Shown here: positions 38,144 through 49,889 of the stretch, piece after piece
How the letters are laid out: each line of letters starts with the position of its first letter
How positions within the stretch are numbered: the first letter of the stretch is position 1
Assembly: GCF_029227915.1 (NCBI RefSeq)
Contig: NC_079888.1
Coordinates: 20,006,001-20,070,000 of the forward strand
DNA length: 64,000 bases
DNA from: Hydractinia symbiolongicarpus
Taxonomy: Eukaryota > Cnidaria > Hydrozoa > Anthoathecata > Hydractiniidae
Direction: 5' to 3'
The notes under the pieces: model-generated
Told to the model about the DNA's origin: nothing
The model's database searches: none
Seen by the model: only the letters and a program-made list of their open reading frames with translations
Made by a program: the position numbers and the translations under genes

Positions 38144-41100
38144 GTCACATATTCGTGCCAACATGTCTTTAGCGATATTTTTTTGATATTACTAGGTTGC
38201 ATCGCTTTTAACAATGAAACGTTGACTGTGGGACTTAATTGAACTAACTTTAAACTATGACATGATAAATGTGATAAATGAGACAATTGGACTCCAAGAA
38301 ATAACATTCTCCTTAATTTGACGAGACTGCCGGAACTCAGCGATTACACTGGCCGCTGTGGTAGCGCTAAATTTAAGAGTTTAGATAAATAAGTCATTTT
38401 TTACTGTGGGACCAATCCTAGCCGTTATTGCGCGCTGAAGAAATAGCGACAGTTTCAAAAACTACATTTCATTGTCTTTCTAACGGTGTCAGTCCGTTTG
38501 AGTTTCAACGGTTGTGTCACATATTCGTACCAACATGTATTGAGCGATATTTTTTTGATATTACTAGGTTGCATCGCTTTTAACAATGAAACGTTGACTG
38601 TGGGACTTAATTGAACTAACTTTGGACTGTGACCTGATAAATGTGATAAATGAGACAATTGGACTCCAAGAAATAACATTCTTCTTAATTTGACGTGATT
38701 GCCGGAACTCAGCGATTACACTGGCCGCTGTGGTAGCGCTTCATTTAAGAGTTTAGATAAATAAGTCATTCTTTACTGTGGGACCAATCCTATCTGTTAT
38801 CGCGCGCTGAAGAAATAGCGACAGTTTCAAAAACTAAATTTCATTGAATTTCTAACGGTGTCAGTCCGTTTCAGTTACAACGGTTTGGTCACGTATTCGT
38901 ACCAACATTAGCGATATTTTTCTGATATTACTAGGTTGCATCGCTTTTAACTATGAAACGATTGACTGTGGGACTTAATTCAACTAACTTTGGACTCTGG
39001 CCTGATAAATGTGATAAATGAGACAATTGGACACTAAGAAATAACATTCTTCTTAATTTGACATGATTGCCGAAACTCAGCGATTACACAGGGCTCTGTG
39101 GTAGCGCTTCATTTAAGAGTTTAGATAAATAAGTCATTTTTTACTGTGGGACCAATCCTATCCGTTATCGCGCGCTGAAGAAATAGCGACAGTTTCAAAA
39201 ACTACATTTCATTGTCTTTCTTACGGTGTCAGTCCGTTTGAGTTTCAACGGTTATGTCACATATTCGCACCAACATGTATTTAGCGATATTTTTTTGATA
39301 TTACTAGGTTGCATCGCTTTTAACAATGAAACGTTGACTGTGGGACTTAATTGAACTAACTTTGGACTATGACATGATAAATGTGATAAATGAGACAATT
39401 GGACTCCAAGAAATAACATTCTTCTTAATTTGACGAGATTGCCGGAACTCAGCGATTACACTGGCCGCTGTGGTAGCGCTAAATTTAAGAGTTTAGATAA
39501 ATAAGTCATTTTTTACTGTGGGACCAATCCTAGCCGTTATTGCGCGCTGAAGAAATAGCGACAGTTTCAAAAACTACATTTCATTGTCTTTCTAACGGTG
39601 TCAGTCCGTCTGAGTTTCAACGGTTGTGTCACATATTCGTACCAACATGTATTTAGCGATATTTTTTTGATATTACTAGGTTGCATCGCTTTTAACAATG
39701 AAACGTTGACTGTGGGACTTAATTGAACTAACTTTGGACTGTGACCTGATAAATGTGATAAATGAGACAATTGGACTCCAAGAAATAACATTCTTCTTAA
39801 TTTGACGTGATTGCCGGAACTCAGCGATTACACTGGCCGCTGTGGTAGCGCTTCATTTAAGAGTTTAGATAAATAAGTCATTCTTTACTGTGGGACCAAT
39901 CCTATCTGTTATCGCCCGCTGAAGAAATAGCGACAGTTTCAAAAACTAAATTTCATTGAATTTCTAACGGTGTCAGTCCGTTTCAGTTACAACGGTTTGG
40001 TCACGTATTCGTACCAACATTAGCGATATTTTTTTGATATTACTAGGTTGCATCGCTTTTAACTATGAAACGATTGACTGTGGGACTTAAGTCAACTAAC
40101 TTTGGACTCTGGCCTGATAAATGTGATAAATGAGGCAATTGGACACCAAGAAATAACATTCTTCTTAATTTGACATGATTGCCAAAACTCAGCGATTACA
40201 CAGGGCTCTGTGGTAGCGCTTCATTTAAGAATTATGATTAAAAAAGTCATTTTTTACTGTGGGACCAATCCTATCCGTTATCGCCCGCTGAAGAAATAGC
40301 GACAGTTTCAAAAACTACATTTTATTGACTTTCTAACGGTGTCAGTCCCTTTCAGTTACAACGGTTTGGTCACAAATACGTACCAACATGTATTTAGCGA
40401 TATTATTCTGATATTACTAAGTTGCGTCGCTTTTAACTATGAAACGATTGACTGTGGGACTTAATTGAACTAACTTTGGACTGTCTCTTGATAAATGTGA
40501 TAAAGGAGACAAATGGACTCCAAGAAATAACATTCTTGTTAACTTGACATGATTGCCGAAACTCAGCGATTACACTGGGTTCTGTGGTAGCGCTTCATTT
40601 AAGAATTAAGATAAAAAAAGTCATTTTTTATTGTGGAACCAATCCTAGGCGTTATGGCGCGCTAAAGAAAAAGCGACAGTTTCAAGAACTACATTTCATT
40701 GACTTTCTAACGGTGTCAGTCCGTTTGAGTTTCAAAGGTTGTGTCACATATTCGTACCAACATGTATTTAGCGATACTTTTTTGATATTACTAGGTTGCA
40801 TCGCTTTTAGCAATGAAACGTTGACTGTGGGACTTAATTGAACTAACTTTGGGCTGTGACCTGATAAATGTGATAAATGAGACAATTGGACTCCAAGAAA
40901 TAACATTCTTCTTAATTTGACGTGATTGCCGGAACTCAGCGATTACACTGGCTGCTGTGGTAGCGCTTCATTTAAGAGTTTAGATAAATAAGTCATTCTT
41001 TACTGTGGGACCAATCCTATCTGTTATCGCGCGCTGAAGAAATAGCGACAGTTTCAAAAACTAAATTTCATTGAATTTCTAACGGTGTCAGTCCGTTTCA

Positions 41101-44100
41101 GTTACAACGGTTTGGTCACGTATTCGTACCAACATTAGCGATATTTTTCTGATATTACTAGGTTGCATCGCCTTTAACTATGAAACGATTGACTGTGGGA
41201 CTTAATTCAACTAACTTTGGACTCTGGCCTGATAAATGTAATAAATGAGACAATTGGACACCAAGAAATAACATTCTTCTTAATTTGACATGATTGCCGA
41301 AACTCAGCGATTACACAGGGCTCTGTGGTAGCGCTTCATTTAAGAATTAAGTTAAAAAGAGTCATTTTTTTATTGTGGGACCAATCCTAGACGTTATTGC
41401 GCGCTGAGGAAATAGCGACAGTTTCAAAAACTACATTTCATTGTCTTTCTAACGGTGTCAGTCCGTTTGAGTTTCAACGGTTGTGTCACATATTCGCACC
41501 AACATGTATTTAGCGATATTTTTTTGATATTACTAGGTTGCATCGCTTTTAACAATGAAACGATTGACTGTGGGACTTAATTGAACTAACTTTGGACTGT
41601 GACCTGATAAATGTGAAAAATGAGACAATTGGACTCCAAGAAATAACATTCTTCTTAATTTGACGTGATTGCCGGAACTCAGCGATTACACTGGCCGCTG
41701 TGGTAGCGCTTCATTTAAGAGTTTAGATAAATAAGTCATTTTTTACTGTGGGACCAATCCTATCCGTTATCGCGCGCTGAAGAAATAGCGACAGTTTCAA
41801 AAACTACATTTCATTGACTTTCTAACGGTGTCAGTCCCTTTCAGTTACAACGGGTTGGTCACAAATACGTACCAACATGTATTTAGCGATATTTTTCTAA
41901 TATTGCTAGGTTGCGTTGCTTTTAACGATGAAACGATTGACTGTGGGTCTTAATTGAACTAACTTTGGACTGTCTCCTGATAAATGTGATAAAGGAGACA
42001 TTTGGACTCCAAGAAATATCATTCTTGTTAACTTGACATGATTGCCGAAACTCAGCGATTACACTCAGCTCTGTGGTTGCGCTTCATTTAAGAATTAAGA
42101 TAAAAAAAGTCATTTCTTTATTGTGGGACCAATCCTAGCCGTTATCGCGCGCTAAAGAAATAGCGAAAGTTTCAAGAACTACATTTTATTGACTTTCTAA
42201 CGGTGTCAGTCCGTTTGAGTTACAACAGTTGGGTCACATATTCGTACCAACATGTATTTAGCGATGTTTTTCTGATATTACCAGGTTGCATCGCTTTTAA
42301 CTATAAAACGATTGACCGTGGGACTTAATTGAGCTAACTTTGGACTGTCACCTGATAAATGTGATAAAAGAGACAATTGGACTCCAAGAAAAAACATTCT
42401 TCTTAATTTGAGATGATTGCCGAAACTCAGCGATTACACTGGGCTCTGTGGTAGCGCTTCATTTAAGAATTATGATAAAAAAAGTTATTTTTTATTGTGG
42501 GATCAATCGTAGCCATTATCGCGCGCTGAGGAAATAGCGACAGTTTCAAAAACAACATTTCATTGACATTCTAACGGTGCCAGTCCCTTTGAGTTTCAAC
42601 GGTTGCGTCACATATTCGTACCAACATGTATTTAGCGATATTTTTTGATATTACTAGGTTGCATCGCTTTTAAGAATGAAACGATTGACTGTGGGACTTA
42701 ATTAAACTGGTTCTGGACTGTGACCTGATAAATTTGAAGAATGAGACAATTGGACTCCAAGAAATAAAATTCTTCTTAATTTGACGTGATTGCCGGAACT
42801 CAGCGATTACACTGGCCGCTGTGGTGGCGCTTCATTTAAGAGTTTAGATAAATAAGTCATTTTTTACTGTGGGACCAATCCTATCCGTTATCGCGCGCTG
42901 AAGAAATAGCGACAGTTTCAAAAACTACATTTCATTGACTTTCTAACGGTGTCAGTCCCTTTCAGTTACAACGGTTTGGTCACAAATACGTACCAACATG
43001 TATTTAGCGATATTTTTCTGATATTACTAGGTTACGTCGCTTTTAACGATGAAACGATTGACTGTGGGACTTAATTGAACTAACTTTGGACTGTCTCCTG
43101 ATAAATGTGATAAAGGAGACAATTGGACTCCAAGAAGTAACATTCTTGTTAACTTGACATGATTGCCAAATCTCAGCGATTACACTGGGCCCTGTGGTAG
43201 CGTTCATTTAAGAATTAAGTTAAAAAAAGTCATTTCTTTATTGTGGGACCAATCCTAGCCGTTATCGCGCGCTAAAGAAATAGCGACAGTTTTAAGAACT
43301 ACATTTCATTGACTTTCTAACGGTGTCAGTCCGTTTGTGTTACAACGGTTGGGTCACATATTCGTACCAACATGTATTTAACGATATTTTTCTGATATTA
43401 CCAGGTTGCATCGCTTTTTAACTATGAAACGATTGACTGTGGGACTTAATTGAGCTAACTTTGGACTGTCACCTGATAAATGTGATAAAAGAGACAATTG
43501 GACTCCAAGAAAAAACATTCTTCTTAATTTGACATGATTGCCGAAACTCAGCGATTACACTGGCTCTGTGGTAGCGCTTCATTTAAGAATTATGATAAAA
43601 AAAGTCATTTTTTTATTGTGGGACCAATCCTATCCGTTATCGCGCGCTGAGGAAATAGCGACAGTTTCAAAAACTACATTTTATTGACTTTCTAACGGTG
43701 TCAGTCCCTTTCAGTTACAACGGTTTGGTCACAAATACGTACCAACATGTATTTAGCGATATTATTCTGATATTACTAAGTTGCGTCGCTTTTAACTATG
43801 AAACGATTGACTGTGGGACTTAATTGAACTAACTTTGGACTGTCTCTTGATAAATGTGATAAAGGAGACAAATGGACTCCAAGAAATAACATTCTTCTTA
43901 ACTTGACATGATTGCCGAAACTCAGCGATTACACTGGCCGCTGTGGTAGCGCTTCATTTAAGAGTTTAGATAAATAAGTCATTTTTTACTGTGGGACCAA
44001 TCCTATCCGTTATCGCGCGCTGAAGAAATAGCGACAGTTTCAAAAACTACATTTCATTGACTTTCTAACGGTGTCAGTCCCTTTCAGTTACAACGGTTTG

Positions 44101-46149
44101 GTCACAAATACGTACCAACATGTATTTAGCGATATTTTTCTAATATTGCTAGGTTGCGTTGCTTTTAACGATGAAACGATTGACTGTGGGTCTTAATTGA
44201 ACTAACTTTGAACTGTCTCCTGATAAATGTGATAAAGGAGACATTTGGACTCCAAGAAATAACATTCTTGTTAACTTGACATGATTGCCGAAACTCAGCG
44301 ATTACACTCAGCTCTGTGGTTGCGCTTCATTTAAGAATTAAGATAAAAAAAGTCATTTCTTTATTGTGGGACCAATCCTAGCCGTTATCGCGCGCTAAAG
44401 AAATAGTGACAGTTTCAAGAACTACATTTCATTGACTTTCTAACGGTGTCAGTCCGTTTGAGTGACAACAGTTGGGTCACATATTCGTACCAACATGTAT
44501 TTAGCGATGTTTTTCTGATATTACCAGGTTGCATCGCTTTTAACTATAAAACGATTGACCGTGGGACTTAATTGAGCTCACTTTGGACTGTCACCTGATA
44601 AATGTGATAAAAGAGACAATTGGACTCCAAGAAAAAACATTCTTCTTAATTTGAGATGATTGCCGAAACTCAGCGATTACACTGGGCTCTGTGGTAGCGC
44701 TTCATTTAAGAATTATGATAAAAAAAGTTATTTTTTATTGTGGGATCAATCGTAGCCATTATCGCGCGCTGAGGAAATAGCGACAGTTTCAAAAACAACA
44801 TTTCATTGACATTCTAACGGTGCCAGTCCCTTTGAGTTTCAACGGTTGCGTCACATATTCGTACCAACATGTATTTAGCGATATTTTTTGATATTACTAG
44901 GTTGCATCGCTTTTAAGAATGAAACGATTGACTGTGGGACTTAATTAAACTGGTTCTGGACTGTGACCTAATAAATTTGAAGAATGAGACAATTGGACTC
45001 CAAGAAATAAAATTCTTCTTAATTTGACGTGATTGCCGGAACTCAGCGATTACACTGGCCGCTGTGGTGGCGCTTCATTTAAGAGTTTAGATAAATAAGT
45101 TATTTTTTACTGTGGGACCAATCCTATCCGTTATCGCGCGCTGAAGAAATAGCGACAGTTTGAAAAACTACATTTCATTGACTTTCTAACGGTGTCAGTC
45201 CCTTTCAGTTACAACGGTTTGGTCACAAATACGTACCAACATGTATTTAGCGATATTTTTCTGATATTACTAGGTTACGTCGCTTTTAACGATGAAACGA
45301 TTGACTGTGGGACTTAATTGAACTAACTTTGGACTGTCTCCTGATAAATGTGATAAAGGAGACAATTGGACTCCAAGAAGTAACATTCTTGTTAACTTGA
45401 CATGATTGCCAAATCTCAGCGATTACACTGGGCCCTGTGGTAGCGTTCATTTAAGAATTAAGTTAAAAAAAGTCATTTCTTTATTGTGGGACCAATCCTA
45501 GCCGTTATCGCGCGCTAAAGAAAATAGCGACAGTTTTAAGAACTACATTTCATTGACTTTCTAACGGTGTCAGTCCGTTTGTGTTACAACGGTTGGGTCA
45601 CATATTCGTACCAACATGTATTTAACGATATTTTTCTGATATTACCAGGTTGCATCGCTTTTAACTATGAAACGATTGACTGTGGGACTTAATTGAGCTA
45701 ACTTTGGACTGTCACCTGATAAATGTGATAAAAGAGACAATTGGACTCCAAGAAAAAACATTCTTCTTAATTTGACATGATTGCCGAAACTCAGCGATTA
45801 CACTGGCTCTGTGGTAGCGCTTCATTTAAGAATTATGATAAAAAAAGTCATTTTTTTATTGTGGGACCAATCCTATCCGTTATCGCGCGCTGAGGAAATA
45901 GCGACAGTTTCAAAAACTACATTTTATTGACTTTCTAACGGTGTCAGTCCCTTTCAGTTACAACGGTTTGGTCACAAATACGTACCAACATGTATTTAGC
46001 GATATTATTCTGATATTACTAAGTTGCGTCGCTTTTAACTATGAAACGATTGACTGTGGGACTTAATTGAACTAACTTTGGACTGTCTCTTGATAAATGT
46101 GATAAAGGAGACAAATGGACTCCAAGAAATAACATTCTTGTTAACTTGA

Positions 46150-46170
46150 TTGCTTGATTAACTTGATCGA
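46150..46170. repeat. 21-bp insertion, copy 2
   Basis: Identical insertion at +16,969 relative to 29,181, in the 395-bp monomer starting 46041. It was inherited through the 13,153-bp duplication. Confidence 0.9.
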
Positions 46171-47185
46171 CATGATTGCCGAAACTCAGCGATTACACTG
46201 GGCTCTGTGGTAGCGCTTCATTTAAGAATTAAGATAAAAAAAGTCATTTTTTTATTGTGGAACCAATCCTAGCCGTTATGGCGCGCTAAAAAAAAGCGAC
46301 AGTTTCATGAAATACATTTCATTGACTTTCTAACGGTGTCAGTCCGTTTGAGTTTCAAAGGTTGTGTCACATATTCGTACCAACATGTATTTAGCGATAC
46401 TTTTTTGATATTACTAGGTTGCATCGCTTTTAGCAATGAAACGTTGACTGTGGGACTTAATTGAACTAACTTTGGGCTGTGACCTGATAAATGTGATAAA
46501 TGAGACAATTGGACTCCAAGAAATAACATTCTTCTTAATTTGACGTGATTGCCGGAACTCAGCGATTACACTGGCTGCTGTGGTAGCGCTTCATTTAAGA
46601 GTTTAGATAAATAAGTCATTCTTTACTGTGGGACCAATCCTATCTGTTATCGCGCGCTGAAGAAATAGCGACAGTTTCAAAAACTTAATTTCATTGAATT
46701 TCTAACGGTGTCAGTCCGTTTCAGTTACAACGGTTTGGTCACGTATTCGTACCAACATTAGCGATATTTTTCTGATATTACTAGGTTGCATCGCTTTTAA
46801 CTATGAAACGATTGACTGTGGGACTTAATTCAACTAACTTTGGACTCTGGCCTGATAAATGTGATAAATGAGACAATTGGACACCAAGAAATAACATTCT
46901 TCTTAATTTGACATGATTGCCGAAACTCAACGATTACACAGGGCTCTGTGGTAGCGCTTCATTTAAGAATTAAGATAAAAAGAGTCATTTTTTTATTGTG
47001 GGAGCAATCCTAGACGTTATTGCGCGCTGAGGAAATAGCGACAGTTTCAAAAACTACATTTAATTGTCTTTCTAACGGTGTCAGTCCGTTTGAGTTTCAA
47101 CGGTTGTGTCACATATTCGCAAAAACATGTATTTAGCGATATTTTTTTGATATTACTAGGTTGCATCGCTTTTAACAATGAAACG

Positions 47186-47611
47186 TTGACTGTGGGACTT
47201 AATTGAACTAACTTTGGACTATGACATGATAAATGTGATAAATGAGACAATTGGACTCCAAGAAATAACATTCTTCTTAATTTGACGAGATTGCCGGAAC
47301 TCAGCGATTACACTGGCCGCTGTGGTAGCGCTAAATTTAAGAGTTTAGATAAATAAGTCATTTTTTACTGTGGGACCAATCCTAGCCGTTATTGCGCGCT
47401 GAAGAAATAGCGACAGTTTCAAAAACTACATTTCATTGTCTTTCTAACGGTGTCAGTCCGTCTGAGTTTCAACGGTTGTGTCACATATTCGTACCAACAT
47501 GTATTTAGCGATATTTTTTTGATATTACTAGGTTGCATCGCTTTTAACAATGAAACGTTGACTGTGGGACTTAATTGAACTAACTTTGGACTGTGACCTG
47601 ATAAATGTGAT
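47186..47611. repeat. Extra 371-bp monomer in copy 2 of the 13-kb unit
   Basis: To the left of 47,186 the offset to copy 1 is 16,969; to the right of 47,611 it is 17,340. The intervening sequence starts GGACTATGACATG...GACGAGATTGCC, includes GTCCGTCTGAG at 47,456-47,466, and ends GGACTGTGACCTG. It matches the b-to-d monomer pair at 39,326-39,760 and 22,357-22,790, not the corresponding place in copy 1 (30,216-30,271). Either a monomer was gained here by exchange or conversion, or copy 1 lost one. Confidence 0.85.
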
Positions 47612-48274
47612 AAATGAGACAATTGGACTCCAAGAAATAACATTCTTCTTAATTTGACGTGATTGCCGGAACTCAGCGATTACACTGGCCGCTGTGGTAG
47701 CGCTTCATTTAAGAGTTTAGATAAATAAGTCATTTTTTACTGTGGGACGAATCCTATCCGTTATCGCGCGCTGAAGAAATTGCGACAGTTTCAAAAACTA
47801 CATTTCATTGACTTTCTAACGGTGTCAGTCCCTTTCAGTTACAACGGTTTGGTCACAAATACGTACCAACATGTATTTAGCGATATTTTTCTAATATTAC
47901 TAGGTTGCGTTGCTTTTAACGATGAAATGATTGACTGTGGGACTTAATTGAACTAACTTTGGACTGTCTCCTGATAAATGTGATAAAGGAGACAATTGGA
48001 CTCCAAGAAATAACATTCTTGTTAACTTGACATGATTGCCAAATCTCAGCGATTACACTGGGCTCTGTGGTAGCGTTCATTTAAGAATTAAGATAAAAAA
48101 AGTCATTTTTTTATTGTGGGACCAATCCTAGCCATTATCGCGCGCTGAGGAAATAGCGACAGTTTCAAAAACTACATTTCATTGACTTTCTAACAGTGTC
48201 AGTCCGTTTGAGTTTCAACGGTTGTGTCACATATTCGTACCAACATGTATTTAGCGATATTTTTCTGATATTAC

Positions 48275-48365
48275 ATATTATTACAATATTATTACTGATA
48301 TTGTTACAACGGTTGGGTCACATATTCGTACCAACATGTATTTAGCGATATTTTTCTGATATTAC
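48275..48365. repeat. 91-bp insertion, copy 3
   Basis: Counterpart of 30935-31025 at +17,340, carried along by the 13,153-bp duplication. The host monomer 47922 is 465 bp. Its presence here shows the insertion predates the 13-kb event. Confidence 0.9.
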
Positions 48366-49889
48366 CAGGTTGCATCGCTTTTAACTATGAAACGATTGAC
48401 TGTGGGACTTAATTGAGCTAACTTTGGACTGTCACCTGATAAATGTGATAAAAGAGACAATTGGACTCCAAGAAAAAACATTCTTCTTAATTTGACATGA
48501 TTGCCGAAACTCAGCGATTACACTGGCTCTGTGGTAGCGCTTCATTTAAGAATTATGATAAAAAAAGTCATTTTTTTATTGTGGGATCAATCCTAGCCAT
48601 TATCGCGCGCTGAGGAAATAGCGACAGTTTCAAAAACTACATTTCATTGACTTTCTAACGGTGTCAGTCCGTTTGAGTTTCAACGGTTGTGTCACATATT
48701 CGTACCAACATGTATTTAGCGATATTTTTCTGATATTACCAGGTTGCATCGCTTTTAACTATGAAACGATTGACTGTGGGACTTAATTGAACTAACTTTG
48801 GACTGTCACCTGATAAAAGTGATAAAAGAGACAATTGGACTCCAAGAAAAAACATTCTTCTTAATTTGACATGATTGCCGAAACTCAGCGATTACACTGG
48901 GCTCTGTGGTAGCGCTTTATTTAAGAATTATGATAAAAAAAGTCATTTTTTTATTGTGGGACCAATCCTAGCCATTATCGCGCGCTGAGGAAATAGCGAC
49001 AGTTTCAAAAACTACATTTCATTGACTTTCTAACGGTGTCAGTCCGTTTGAGTTTCAACGGTTGTGTCACATATTGGTACCAACATGTATTTAGCGATAT
49101 TTTTCTGATATTACCAGGTTGCATCGCTTTTAACTATGAAACGATTGACTGTGGGACTTAATTGAGCTAACTTTGGACTGTCACCTGATAAATGTGATAA
49201 AAGAGACAATTGGACTCCAAGAAAAAACATTCTTCTTAATTTGACATGATTGCCGAAACTCAGCGATTACACTGGGCTCTGTGGTAGCGCTTCATTTAAG
49301 AATTATGATAAAAAAAGTCATTTTTTTATTGTGGGACCAATCCTAGCAATTATCGCGCGCTGAGGAAATAGCGACAGTTTCAAAAACTACATTTCATTGA
49401 CTTTCTAACGGTGTCAGTCCGCTTGAGTTTCAACGTTTGTGTCACATATTCGTACCAACATGTATTTAGCGATATTTTTTTGATATTACTAGGTTGCATC
49501 GCTTTTAACAATGAAACGTTGACTGTGGGACTTAATTGAACTAACTTTGGACTATGACATGATAAATGTGATAAATGAGACAATTGGTCTCCAAGAAATA
49601 ACATTCTTCTTAATTTGACGTGATTGCCGGAACTCAGCGATTACACTGGCCGCTGTGGTAGCGCTAAATTCAAGAGTTTAGATAAATAAGTCATTTTTTA
49701 CTGCGGGACCAATCCTAGCCGTTATTGCGCGCTGAAGAAATAGCGACAGTTTCAAAAACTACTTTTCATTGTCTTTCTAACGGTGTCAGTCCGTTTGAGT
49801 TTCAACGGTTGTGTCACATATTCGTACCAACATGTATTTAGCGATATTTTTTTGATATTACTAGGTTGCATCGCTTTTAACAATGAAAC

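Larger units (their letters stand above)
11911..46765. repeat. Positions of the 5-bp deletion marker (19 sites)
   Basis: The usual CCAACATGTATTTAGCG is shortened to CCAACATTAGCG at 11911, 13023, 14880, 15991, 17475, 19334, 20822, 21933, 23045, 24160, 29783, 32487, 33975, 36303, 37791, 38902, 40014, 41129 and 46752. These are exactly the monomers of 367-368 bp. The deletion always travels with CTAAATTTCATTGAATTTC (CTTAATTTC at 29,716 and 46,685), GTTTCAGTTACAACGG and CACGTATTCG upstream, so it behaves as one haplotype of a single origin spread by duplication. Confidence 0.93.
32313..49664. repeat. 13,153-bp duplication unit, copy 2, enlarged by later events
   Basis: Copy 2 spans 17.35 kb because it contains the 3,816-bp secondary duplication and one additional monomer. 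From 36,354 to about 47,180 the offset to copy 1 is a constant 16,969 bp, with no net indel over 10.8 kb. I noted roughly two dozen substitutions by eye there, for example at 20,164, 21,491, 22,710, 25,727, 27,187, 28,468 and 29,471 in copy 1. That is about 0.2% divergence, far below the divergence between neighbouring monomers. The right edge is near 49,664, where CGCTAAATTCAAG replaces CGCTTCATTTAAG. Confidence 0.92.
11594..49882. repeat. Array domain II: monomers 32-133, with 367-bp deletion subclass
   Basis: Monomer starts: 11594, 11962, 12335, 12707, 13074, 13448, 13820, 14192, 14564, 14931, 15303, 15675, 16042, 16415, 16787, 17159, 17526, 17899, 18271, 18644, 19018, 19385, 19760, 20133, 20506, 20873, 21245, 21617, 21984, 22357, 22729, 23096, 23470, 23844, 24211, 24586, 24959, 25334, 25707, 26080, 26455, 26829, 27202, 27577, 27950, 28323, 28698, 29072, 29467, 29834, 30209, 30582, 31047, 31421, 31796, 32171, 32538, 32913, 33286, 33659, 34026, 34398, 34863, 35237, 35612, 35987, 36354, 36729, 37102, 37475, 37842, 38214, 38586, 38953, 39326, 39698, 40065, 40439, 40813, 41180, 41555, 41928, 42303, 42676, 43049, 43424, 43798, 44171, 44546, 44919, 45292, 45667, 46041, 46436, 46803, 47178, 47550, 47922, 48387, 48761, 49136, 49511. 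Subtype words at the first variable block: CTCTGGCCTG (type a), GGACTATGACATG (b), TAAACTATGACATG (c), CTGTGACCTG with the 5-bp deletion downstream (d). Most domain II structure comes from nested duplications listed separately. Confidence 0.9.
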
